Source: Flavobacteriales bacterium (GTDB taxonomy: Bacteria > Bacteroidota > Bacteroidia > Flavobacteriales_F > PHOS-HE28). From it: DNA of 64,000 bases. Where the stretch lies: assembly GCA_016705545.1 (NCBI GenBank), contig JADIYA010000010.1, positions 62,001 to 126,000 of the forward strand, in the 5' to 3' direction. This document shows positions 36,274-43,900 of the stretch, in pieces (position 1 is the first letter of the stretch; the number at the start of each line of letters is the position of its first letter). The notes below the pieces were generated by a model. The model worked only from the letters and a program-made list of their open reading frames with translations, was not told where the DNA came from and did no database searches. A program made the position numbers and the translations under genes.

Positions 36274-36780
36274 CTAGGCAGGGCTGAGGAGCCCGATGTT
36301 ATCCACTGCCACTGGCGGGTTCGTTCCAAAGGAAGTATCGCTTTTCCAGGAGAAGATCAGACGGAATGTGGTACCGGCAAGCGATGGGGGTAGACTGAGC
36401 GTGGCGGTTTGCACGCCCACCGTTCCCTGAGTGGTTTCGCAAAATAGGTTGCACCTGCGATGCCTGTAGGAACACGGGTTGCGCCCATTGCCGCATACCC
36501 GTTGTCGACCACAGGTCAGGCGTGGTTGGCGCAGTGAACACCTGGAGCGCGTCCCATCCCGTGTTCTCCCTGGCCCTTGCCAATTGAAGGTGAGCGTGAT
36601 GACGACTTCACCCGCAGGCACCGTCACATCCCGGCAGAAGTAATTGACGCAGGGTGTCGCAGTGTTGAATGTCCAATCCGCAGGGTTATTGGTCTGCGAG
36701 GGGTAAGCGCTGTTGCCCGCGAAGGGAGCGCCTGCCGGCAATGTGCCAATGACCCAAGGGTTGTTGGCGCCGCTGGACAT
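36274..36780 (-). CDS. Fragment: N-terminal region of the broken giant gene
   Basis: The reading MSSGANNPWVIGTLPAGAPF and DVTVPAGEVVITLTFNWQG is genuine and the end (TFRLIFSWKSDTSFGTN to IGLLSPA) is genuine. The middle, about 36,590-36,400, is off-frame. The other two frames there read ENTGWDALQVFTAPTTP and GYAAMGATRVPTGIAGATYF, so several compensating indels lie inside. Confidence 0.5.
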   Translation of the reverse strand: MSSGANNPWVIGTLPAGAPFAGNSAYPSQTNNPADWTFNTATPCVNYFCRDVTVPAGEVVITLTFNWQGPGRTRDGTRSRCSLRQPRLTCGRQRVCGNGRNPCSYRHRRCNLFCETTQGTVGVQTATLSLPPSLAGTTFRLIFSWKSDTSFGTNPPVAVDNIGLLSPA

Positions 36781-36952
36781 GTTCCAGTTGTTTCGCGGCG
36801 AAGGTGGCGCCTAAATCGAAATCACCGCCGTTGAACGGTCCGATGAGGGTGGTCTGCGCGAAAGCAGGGCTAAGAAGCGCCATGAAGGCCAGCAACGAGG
36901 CGATCCTCGTCCACCATGCCTTGCGCGTTGGGGTAATGTTCGCAGTCTTCAT
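36686..36952 (-). CDS. Fragment: signal peptide of the broken giant gene
   Basis: The ATG at 36952 opens a signal peptide (RIASLLAFMALLSPAFAQ) and TTLIGPFNGGDFDLGATFAA. An extra T (minus-strand A) in the run 36791-36793 throws the frame; with it removed the reading continues as NNWNMSSGANNPW. The leader AAACCAAAACCA precedes the ATG. Confidence 0.55.
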   Translation of the reverse strand: MKTANITPTRKAWWTRIASLLAFMALLSPAFAQTTLIGPFNGGDFDLGATFAAKQLEHVQRRQQPLGHWHIAGRRSLRGQQRLPLADQ

Positions 36953-36995
36953 TGGTTTTGGTTTTGTCGTCTAGGGCTTCGGTAAGGGGTCGGGG

Positions 36996-37328
36996 TCAGC
37001 GTTGAGGCGTTTCTGATGGCTCGGGCTCCACAAAAGGCTGCAAGAGCACTGGTCCGGTTTCTTCTTTCATGGGTTCCTCCTTGCGCGCCGGCGCATCGGG
37101 GGAGGATGGAACTTTCGAGAGCTCCTGTTTCACATCGCGGCTCAGCGTTGGGGCGGCAGCGCCATCCTGATCAGGGGCAGACTGCTCGGTTTCGGTTTTC
37201 GCGGGGGTGGCCTCTTCAGCGCGGCCCTGGGCCATGCTGGCGGTTGCCAGGAAAAGCAATCCCGCTGTCAGGAAGGCGTAACGAAAGGTGCTGGGATGCT
37301 TGAGGCGAAGGAGTAAGGCTCTGGTCAT
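36996..37328 (-). CDS. Small secreted acidic/Pro-rich protein paired with the broken giant gene
   Basis: With the ATG at 37328 (preceded by the leader CCCAAACCAAGACCCGA) the product is 110 residues. It has a signal peptide (YAFLTAGLLFLATASMAQG) followed by a low-complexity, Ala/Glu/Pro/Lys-rich mature part ending EPEPSETPQR. The frame is open to 37475 but the extra residues carry no signal. It sits 43 bp upstream of a giant T9SS gene. A protein of the same size and design stands 26 bp upstream of the paralogous giant gene at 43297. Function unknown; a partner or export accessory of the adhesin is possible. Confidence 0.65.
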   Translation of the reverse strand: MTRALLLRLKHPSTFRYAFLTAGLLFLATASMAQGRAEEATPAKTETEQSAPDQDGAAAPTLSRDVKQELSKVPSSPDAPARKEEPMKEETGPVLLQPFVEPEPSETPQR

Positions 37329-37564
37329 TCGGGTCTTGGTTTGGGCTGAATGCGTGGCTACACGGTGGAACTGCCTTTCAAGAAGATTCCGGGAACGTCC
37401 ATCAAAAGGACGTGGCATGAGTGCCGATGCACCTGTACTGCGTTCAGTTCGCGTTTGGCCATTCCGGGTGGTCAATATTAGAATTGAGACACCACCGTAC
37501 CAACAATAAAATTTTTATCCACCGGAGGCAACTCATGACCAGAGTGCAGTAGTAGGCCCCAAAA

Positions 37565-37597
37565 GCACCAGCGGGAGCTGGATTATCCAGCCCCCGC
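37565..37597 (-). terminator. Terminator-like hairpin after the upstream giant T9SS gene
   Basis: GCTGGA (37577-37582) pairs with 37586-37591 around loop TTA, extended after one mismatch by GCGGG/CCCGC (37571-37575 with 37593-37597). On the minus strand the sequence after the hairpin includes TTTT. It lies 27 bp past the stop at 37624. The AT-rich stretch 37478-37530 beyond it is the probable promoter area for the small secreted gene at 37328. Confidence 0.6.
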
Positions 37598-37623
37598 CGT
37601 GCGATTGGTTCATCATTTCAACT

Positions 37624-39816
37624 TCACGGCTGCACCACGAGGCGTTCCGTGAAGGTCTTGTCACCAGCGGTCAAGGTGGCCATGTAGAGCCCAGCTGCCA
37701 ATTGCCCGTTGAGCGCTACAGTGGTGTTCAGCGTGCCATCGGCAAGAGCGATGCTGCGGTTCAGCACCAGCTTGCCGAAGGCATCGTGCATCTCGAATCG
37801 CACCTGCTCCACCTCGGGAGAGATTCCGTTCAGGCTGAGCATGAATTGGTCACCGCTATTGGGGTTCGGGTACAGGCTCATGCGCTGCTCAGGGGCCGCC
37901 CCGCCGCTCTGCTGCTGGGCCATGCCGAAGGCACAGGGCAAGGTGGTGAGCTGGCATACATCGCCCCAAGCGGGATCTCCTACGGTGTTCGGGTTGGGCG
38001 TGGTCACGCACCAGGTAGCGCCATTGTCGAAGCTCGCGCGCACATCCACCTCGTAGGTCTTGCCGCAGGTGAGGCCGTTGGTGTTCACCCAGTACTGCCC
38101 CGTGGCGCTGGTCTTCAGGATCACCACGTTCTCCGCAGGTATGCGGAAGCGGAATTGGTAGCGGTTGGCGTTCTGCCAGAAGGCGCTGGCGCAGGGCGGG
38201 CCATCATTCACCAAGCGTTTCACGGGACGAGCATGCACGAGCTGGCTGGTACCGATCGTGCGGCTCTGGCCGCAGCTCAAGTACTGGTTGCCCGGCAGGT
38301 CCAGCAGCTTGGTGCGGGGGCATGATGCCAGCGCGTTGTTCAGCATCATGCGGCATGCGGGGCCCCAGTTGTTGTAAACGCCGCCGACGAGGGCGCGCAC
38401 CTTCACGTTGTACAATACGCCTTGCGCAAGCGGGAGCGTGCTGAGCAAGCAGTGCGTGGAGGCTTGGGCGCGCTTGAAGCTGAGCCCGCCGTTCGGGTCA
38501 TAGAACCAGAACTGGTAACCGGTCGCCAACGGGTTGGCGTTGGCCACGATGAAGGCCTGGCCGCATGCATAGGGCGCCCAGTCGAGCTTGTCGCAGCTGG
38601 TGTAGATCAGGCGGTCGGTGCCCACGGGCAGGCAGAAGCCCTCGTTGTTGGCGACCTGGCTGGTGGCGCCGCTGGTGAAGCCGCCGTTGCCGTACTGGTC
38701 GTAGAGGTTATCGATCAGGCGCACGCTGCTGTTGACCTTCAGCAGGTAACCGCCGTTCACGATGCCGTCGCCGGCGCCATCAGTGACCACGAGGTAGAAG
38801 CAGCCGTCGGGCAGGCAGGTGGCCTCGGAGCCGCTGCCGATCAGCGCGCCGCCGCCGCTCTGCATTAGAATGTTGGTGCCTTGCTCGAAGATCTGCCACG
38901 TGAGGTCGTCGTTGCCGTCGGCCTGGTACACGAAGTCCAGATCCGTGGTGCAGATGAAGGGCGGGGTGCCGGCGCAAACGCAATCGGGGCCGTACACATC
39001 GTTCTCAGTGCCTGCATCGCCATCATCACATGTGGTGCCGGGGAGCGCGGCTCCGCCGAACACGCCGGCGCAATCGGGCTCTTCCACGCAGATGGTGAAG
39101 GCTCCGGTGCCACCGGCCCAGCCGTACACGCGCACCAGGTATGTCTCACCGATGGTGAGGCTTCCGACGGTGAGCACTTCGGTGCCGCCGTCAACGGTGG
39201 CGTCCACGCAGGCCACGGTCGTGCCGTTGCACGCGCCGCTGCGCAGATCCACAACAGCATCGAAGGCCCCTTGGCCTGCCACGGTCACGCGGTGGGTGGT
39301 GCGGGTGGCCACGAAGCTGTACCAGACATCATTGGCCACCGTGCTGGTGAAGCCCGTGCAGGTGCTTGGTGCCGCCGATTGAGAAGCTCCGACGCTCGTG
39401 CCCGCCACTGGAGCGCAAACGGCGGCCGGGGTCAAAGGAATCGCGTCGGCGCAAGCATCATTGGCAGGGGCCGGGATCGGGCAGATAACCTCGAAGGCCA
39501 CCGTGCGGCCCGTCGTTTCCTCGACGTCCCACATGATGTAATAGGTATTGCCAGCGGTCAGGTTCATGGGCACCCCGCCATTCACGAGATCGCCCGGAAC
39601 GGGGCCGACCGCATTCACGTCATCCAGATACGCCCACCCGGCATTGTTGCAGGTGCCAGCGATCTTCCAGTAGAAGTCGACGTATTGCGCTGCAGTGCCG
39701 CTGTAGGTAAGGACGTTGATGGTATGCACGCCGCTGATGGTGGGCGTGAAGGTGAAGATGCGCTCGATGCCCGGGGTCTGGAAAGGGCCGCCCGAGCGTG
39801 TTGTTGCTCCAGGCAC
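37624..39816 (-). CDS. Fragment: 3' part of the upstream giant T9SS gene
   Basis: From about 39800 this frame reads SGGPFQTPGIERIFTFTPTI and continues through TTHRVTVAGQGAFDAVVDLR and the region shared with the broken copy (LIYTSCDKLDWAPYACGQAF, CPRTKLLDLPGNQYLSCGQ, KTYEVDVRASFDNGATW). It ends with the T9SS domain. The apparent ATG at 39816 is not a real start. Confidence 0.7.
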   Translation of the reverse strand: MPGATTRSGGPFQTPGIERIFTFTPTISGVHTINVLTYSGTAAQYVDFYWKIAGTCNNAGWAYLDDVNAVGPVPGDLVNGGVPMNLTAGNTYYIMWDVEETTGRTVAFEVICPIPAPANDACADAIPLTPAAVCAPVAGTSVGASQSAAPSTCTGFTSTVANDVWYSFVATRTTHRVTVAGQGAFDAVVDLRSGACNGTTVACVDATVDGGTEVLTVGSLTIGETYLVRVYGWAGGTGAFTICVEEPDCAGVFGGAALPGTTCDDGDAGTENDVYGPDCVCAGTPPFICTTDLDFVYQADGNDDLTWQIFEQGTNILMQSGGGALIGSGSEATCLPDGCFYLVVTDGAGDGIVNGGYLLKVNSSVRLIDNLYDQYGNGGFTSGATSQVANNEGFCLPVGTDRLIYTSCDKLDWAPYACGQAFIVANANPLATGYQFWFYDPNGGLSFKRAQASTHCLLSTLPLAQGVLYNVKVRALVGGVYNNWGPACRMMLNNALASCPRTKLLDLPGNQYLSCGQSRTIGTSQLVHARPVKRLVNDGPPCASAFWQNANRYQFRFRIPAENVVILKTSATGQYWVNTNGLTCGKTYEVDVRASFDNGATWCVTTPNPNTVGDPAWGDVCQLTTLPCAFGMAQQQSGGAAPEQRMSLYPNPNSGDQFMLSLNGISPEVEQVRFEMHDAFGKLVLNRSIALADGTLNTTVALNGQLAAGLYMATLTAGDKTFTERLVVQP

Positions 39817-42800
39817 CTGTGCCAGCAGGAACGGCTACCGGTCCGGTGCTCACGGCGCAAGCACTGATGTTGGCGATGGTTGCACAAGGATCGGGCGGAG
39901 GCACGCCGGCGCTCACGCAGATCGTGAAATTGCCACCCTGGCCGGCCGCTGATGCCATGCGCAGCCAATAGTCGGTGTTCGGCGTCACAACAAACGAGTT
40001 GCTGAGCGCTGACCCTCCGAGGGCGCAATGCACGGAAGTGCCAGCGCAGCCGGCCTCGAACACCTCGACGAGCAGGCTGGTGAACGTGAACCCAGTGAAG
40101 CTGTACGCGATGGCGCCGTTCGCACCGGAGTTGAATCGGTACCACTTGTCCAGGAACGGACCAGCGCTGGCACTGCAAGAGAATAAGCCGCCATCCTGCG
40201 TGGCTGTGGTGTTGGTGCCGGGGGTTCCGCCGGCCGGGCATCCGCCAAGGCCATTCACGCTGAGCAGGATCGCGCCCACGCAGGCTTCACCTGGAATGCA
40301 GGTGTCATCGTCGCTGAAGTCGCCGAGGTTCCGATCGCAATTGCTGTCGGTCTCATGCAGCAGGCGGACGTTCACCACATCGTCGATCGCGAAGGGACCG
40401 ATGTTCACGGGAGTCGGATCAGCGACCAATCCAACGATGTCCGTGGGAGGACCGGCGTTCACCGTATAGCGCAGGGTGGTGGTGGCCCCGCTGCCGGTAG
40501 TGAGTACCTCCACATCGATTGAGAAGTCGTAGGTGGTGCAGTTGGTGTTCACCGTGACGCCTGCATCGGGGTCGATGCAAGTGGGTGTGCACTCCACCTC
40601 GAACTCCCAGGTGCTCTGCTGGCCATCCCGGCAGCTGTTGCTGCCATCGGAGTCGATGATCAGCATCAGGGTGTCGTTGGTCGATGCGATGATGAGCTGC
40701 GGGACGCCGAGGTCGGCGAACGAGCCGCTGGTCAGGCTTGGGCTGTTGTTCTCATCGGTGCCAGCATAGGTGCGGATGATGTCATTCGGTTCCATGGTGC
40801 CGGCGATGAAGCTCATCGTCAAGGTCTGGAATGGATCGCTGGCGATGAAGATGAACACGCGCGGATCGTTGTTGGCGTAGCAATGCTCCACGGTGAGGGT
40901 GGTCCCGCAGGTCACCGTTACCGGGCAATTGCTGAAGTGGCTGCCTAGGTCGAGCTCGCAGACCGTGCCGTTGGTGACGGTGACGGCCACCTCGGTGCCT
41001 GCCGGGAAATCGGGCAGGGTGTTCGCGCCCAAAGCAGCTGCTTGGCTGCCGGGGCCTCCTGGTGTGGCCACCCACTCAATAGTGAGCGCGCCACCAGGGT
41101 TGCTGGTGATATCGACTTCCACGGTGAACTCATCGCTGTTGCAATCATCCACCACTACGGCTGTGGCCACGGGAGCGCCGCACACGTTCACGGTGTAATC
41201 ATGGGTCTGTCCGAAGGGCGCCGTTCCGCATGGGGATGTCCACCCGAAGCCGGGAGACATGTTCACCCGGCGAACGCGCATGCGCTTATCACCCGGCGTG
41301 GTTCCATTGGGGATGGTGATGAAATCGTTGAGCGGGTCCGGGAAGAGCGCGGGCGAAGTGTAGACGAGTTCTCCAGGATCGCTGAAATCGATGTCATCGT
41401 TCAGATCCACCCAGATGAACAAGGAATCCAGCGCATAGTCGGTGGATCGGTCGAGCGTGAACGCGGTGGCTGCACCGGGTTCAACAAACGCCGTCTGTGC
41501 GGTGAAGTTCAAATAGCCCGACGTTGCCGCGTTGACGTTATTGATGCCCGCGTAGGTGAACTGGGTGATGACGGGGTCGTTATTGAAGGGCGCATCGGTC
41601 GCGCAGTAGTCCTGGAGATGCGAGAACGGTCCGACCCAGGGGCTGAGGTTGCCGCCGCCGCAATCGGCGCGCACATACACTTGGTAGCTCTGTCCGAAGG
41701 TGAGGCCGGTAGCAACGATAGTGAGTGCTCCTGTGCTGCCAGCGAAGGTCTCCCCGCCGCTGCCGGGTGCACCGCCTTGGCGCACCTCCACATCATACGT
41801 GATCGCGCTAGGTGCTGCAAGCCACGAGATGTTCGCGGTTGTACTGGTGGCCACGCTCGCGCCCAGGGCGGAAGGCAGGCCGCAAGTCGGCTCGGGCAAT
41901 ACGTTCAAGCCATAGTCCTCCACTTCACCATACGACGAGTTGCCGCAAGGATCGTAGAGTGGGCCGAAGCTATTGTCGTGCAATCGGATCCGCATGGTGG
42001 TGCGGCCAAGCGTAACGCCGGAGGGTACCAGGATCGTTGCGGTGAAAGGTCCCGTACCGAGCGGAGAGGTGTACATGAGCTCCGTCGGGTCATTGTTGAA
42101 GGTCCCATTCTGGTCCCAGTCGCACCAGATCTGGATCTCGTCCGTGGGGACCGCATTCGTGATGTCCACGGTCACATCGAAGGAATTGTTCTCCAGCACG
42201 TCGCCGCTCAGGCCACGGAAATTCTGGTAAGGCCCGATGGCATCCTGCGAGTTGTTGCTCACCGTATTGCCGGTTCCATAGGCCACGTTGCCGATCTTCT
42301 CGAAGAAGAAATGGTCAGCGGCGTTCGCACCAGCAGCACACAGTGCGCACAGGTGAGCTGGTGCGGTGGGTACGAAGAGCGGATCGCTGGCAACCGCAGG
42401 CGGGCTCGAGGGGCAGCTCACCAGGCAGCGGTAGTACTTGTCCGTGGTCTGCGTGGCCCATTGGTTGGCATGCGTACCCAGGCTCGCCACATTCACCGTG
42501 AAGGCCGCATCGTCAGCGCTCTCCCATTGGTACGTGACGTCCGGACCCGGTGTCGCATTCTCTAGGCTCATGCTGAAGGCGGTTCCAGTACAACCGCTGC
42601 CCTGCACGAACAACGTATTCCCCGGATCAGGAGCGCCGCTGCAGTTGGGCTGGCCCACCAGCTGGATAGCCGCTCGGAAGGTGGATGCCCCAAGGGCGGT
42701 TGTCCCTACAACCGGCGCTGTAGCTCCATTGTAGCGGCGGCATGTGGTAGCGGCAGTCACCGCCGCATAAAAGGTCATTCCGGTGTGCAGGGCAGCATCG

Positions 42801-43270
42801 GCGCGGACCACCAGAAGCTGGAGGTTGCCCGAGGCTTGGGCGTAGGGGAAGGGCGTCTGAAGGTCGGCGCCGCTCCAACCGCTCTTGCTCCAGACGATCG
42901 GCCCGGAGTACACCTGGGTGTAACCACCGGTTCCCGGATATGCACCAGTCGCCAAGGTCGTGGCAGCCGTGTAGCGCAAGTAGAGGTTCACGTTGTTGAA
43001 CGAATCGAATGCGCCGGTGCCGGCCATGATCGCGTTCTTGAAATTGATCCGCGTGATCGTGAAGTCCTGGGCGATCTCTGTCGAGAGATAGAGGTATTCG
43101 CCCGCATGGTGCAGGTTGGTGCCCATGGGTCCAAGGCCGGAAGTGCTGCCGCCGTCAATGGTGGCGGTTTGGGCATGCAGACGCGCCGCAGGGATCACAA
43201 GCAACATTGTGACCAGCAGCAGCGGAGCGCTCCGTTGCAGCATGCGCTTGAAGGTATCGATGAAGTTCAT
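39620..43270 (-). CDS. Fragment: 5' part of the upstream giant T9SS gene
   Basis: About 1,155 genuine codons from the signal peptide to PVAVPAGTGAWSNNT near 39803, then about 60 off-frame residues (Arg/His-rich) to a chance stop at 39620. The domains include two GEVED repeats (IWCDWDQNGTFNNDP ... YGEVEDYGLNV; FIWVDLNDDIDFSDPGELVY), an FN3-like domain and DC-repeat/CUB-like pairs. Confidence 0.75.
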   Translation of the reverse strand: MNFIDTFKRMLQRSAPLLLVTMLLVIPAARLHAQTATIDGGSTSGLGPMGTNLHHAGEYLYLSTEIAQDFTITRINFKNAIMAGTGAFDSFNNVNLYLRYTAATTLATGAYPGTGGYTQVYSGPIVWSKSGWSGADLQTPFPYAQASGNLQLLVVRADAALHTGMTFYAAVTAATTCRRYNGATAPVVGTTALGASTFRAAIQLVGQPNCSGAPDPGNTLFVQGSGCTGTAFSMSLENATPGPDVTYQWESADDAAFTVNVASLGTHANQWATQTTDKYYRCLVSCPSSPPAVASDPLFVPTAPAHLCALCAAGANAADHFFFEKIGNVAYGTGNTVSNNSQDAIGPYQNFRGLSGDVLENNSFDVTVDITNAVPTDEIQIWCDWDQNGTFNNDPTELMYTSPLGTGPFTATILVPSGVTLGRTTMRIRLHDNSFGPLYDPCGNSSYGEVEDYGLNVLPEPTCGLPSALGASVATSTTANISWLAAPSAITYDVEVRQGGAPGSGGETFAGSTGALTIVATGLTFGQSYQVYVRADCGGGNLSPWVGPFSHLQDYCATDAPFNNDPVITQFTYAGINNVNAATSGYLNFTAQTAFVEPGAATAFTLDRSTDYALDSLFIWVDLNDDIDFSDPGELVYTSPALFPDPLNDFITIPNGTTPGDKRMRVRRVNMSPGFGWTSPCGTAPFGQTHDYTVNVCGAPVATAVVVDDCNSDEFTVEVDITSNPGGALTIEWVATPGGPGSQAAALGANTLPDFPAGTEVAVTVTNGTVCELDLGSHFSNCPVTVTCGTTLTVEHCYANNDPRVFIFIASDPFQTLTMSFIAGTMEPNDIIRTYAGTDENNSPSLTSGSFADLGVPQLIIASTNDTLMLIIDSDGSNSCRDGQQSTWEFEVECTPTCIDPDAGVTVNTNCTTYDFSIDVEVLTTGSGATTTLRYTVNAGPPTDIVGLVADPTPVNIGPFAIDDVVNVRLLHETDSNCDRNLGDFSDDDTCIPGEACVGAILLSVNGLGGCPAGGTPGTNTTATQDGGLFSCSASAGPFLDKWYRFNSGANGAIAYSFTGFTFTSLLVEVFEAGCAGTSVHCALGGSALSNSFVVTPNTDYWLRMASAAGQGGNFTICVSAGVPPPDPCATIANISACAVSTGPVAVPAGTGAWSNNTLGRPFPDPGHRAHLHLHAHHQRRAYHQRPYLQRHCSAIRRLLLEDRWHLQQCRVGVSG

Positions 43271-43296
43271 GTTCGTTCTGGTATCAAGGGTTCGGT

Positions 43297-43635
43297 TCAG
43301 GGCTCGCGGGTTTGGAAGGGTGCATCTTCCGGATCCATCTGGTGCGGACTGCTGCGCCGCGCCGTCTTCATCGGTGTTCCCGCGGTTTGCGTGCCGGCTG
43401 ATTTGCCGATCACAACGCCTTCACCGGCCTGCGGTGATGGCACCGCAGCAGTAGTCTTCACTTCTGATTTTGACTGCTTCGCATTTGCGGGAGGCAGATC
43501 AGGTTTCGCCACCGGCGCCACCGTGGTCTCGATGTCAACCGCAGTGCTCTGTGCATGCGCGCCCGACTGTGCCAGCAGCAGGCCAGCCAGTGCGCTCGCA
43601 TGCAGCGCTCCTTTCAAGACAAGGTTCAGGTTCAT
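43297..43635 (-). CDS. Small secreted Pro/Ala/Lys-rich protein paired with the upstream giant gene
   Basis: The 112-residue product has a signal peptide (LKGALHASALAGLLLAQSGAHAQ) and a low-complexity mature region rich in Ala, Pro, Thr and Lys, ending DAPFQTREP. The gene lies 26 bp upstream of the giant T9SS gene and is probably co-transcribed with it. Size, design and position match the 110-residue protein at 36996-37328, although residue-level similarity is weak and confined to low-complexity stretches. I recognise no family. Confidence 0.65.
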   Translation of the reverse strand: MNLNLVLKGALHASALAGLLLAQSGAHAQSTAVDIETTVAPVAKPDLPPANAKQSKSEVKTTAAVPSPQAGEGVVIGKSAGTQTAGTPMKTARRSSPHQMDPEDAPFQTREP

Positions 43636-43900
43636 GTTGAAGGGTGTTGGTTAGGGTTTCGGAGGTCGAAAGGACATCATGCCATGCTGCGTGAATCATG
43701 CGCAAGCGCGTTTCACATCAACAGAAGGCAAGATGGATGGTGTATCGGAAGCGGGGGCGAAGGCTTTGGTTCTGGGTTGGTCAGGGTAAGGGGATGCCGA
43801 AAGTATCGGGCCGGATGGTGTGATGCAAGGGTTGTGGAAATCTTGGGGCTGACCGGTCTTGAGCGCTTCGGCATACTGGCCGCACGGGTACATTGGCCGC

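Larger units (their letters stand above)
28288..36952 (-). pseudogene. Giant T9SS adhesin-like gene, broken into many frames
   Basis: One gene of about 2,888 codons can be followed from a signal peptide at 36952 (RIASLLAFMALLSPAFAQ) to a T9SS type A domain ending at 28288 (ARMAMYPNPNRGDQLMLN). Along the way are a GxGY-repeat domain (36240-34723), an Ig-like YQWESADDAAF module, GEVED domains, a CUB-like module and a conserved C-terminal region shared with the gene at 37624-43270. At least eleven changes of frame interrupt it. Three have an inferable single-base cause: an extra T in 36791-36793, an extra base at 33930 and a missing base near 28708. If the sequence is right it is a pseudogene; if not, it is one intact adhesin. 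The fragments are listed separately. Confidence 0.7.
37624..43270 (-). pseudogene. Giant T9SS adhesin-like gene with a single frame break
   Basis: A gene of 5,647 nt, one more than a multiple of three, from a signal peptide at 43270 (LLLVTMLLVIPAARLHAQ) to a T9SS type A domain (RMSLYPNPNSGDQFMLSL to LVVQP). The order is an N-terminal beta region, Ig-like YQWESADDAAF, GEVED, FN3-like (PSAITYDVEVRQGGAPG), second GEVED, DC-repeat and CUB-like modules, then the conserved C-terminal region. A single extra base at about 39798-39805 would rejoin the two halves into about 1,881 residues. It is paralogous to 28288-36952. Surface adhesion or extracellular matrix is the likely role. A sequencing error is the simplest explanation for the break. 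Confidence 0.7.

Noticed and set aside
34756..36393. 545-codon open frame on the plus strand over the GxGY-repeat domain
   Set aside because: It lies antisense to a convincing secreted protein, is His/Gly/Ala-rich without motifs, and is expected from GC-rich codon bias.
37484..37498. AATTGAGACACCACC resembles the MITE end (13 of 15 bases)
   Set aside because: No inverted partner or target duplication could be found near it; probably chance.
39795..39816. Programmed ribosomal frameshift in the upstream giant gene
   Set aside because: No slippery heptamer or downstream stem of the usual kind is visible, and neighbouring paralogous sequence shows many ordinary indels.
28288..43270. Direct repeats in the giant genes considered as a CRISPR or tandem-repeat array
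   Set aside because: The repeats are protein-domain length, in frame and divergent; no short spaced repeats are present.
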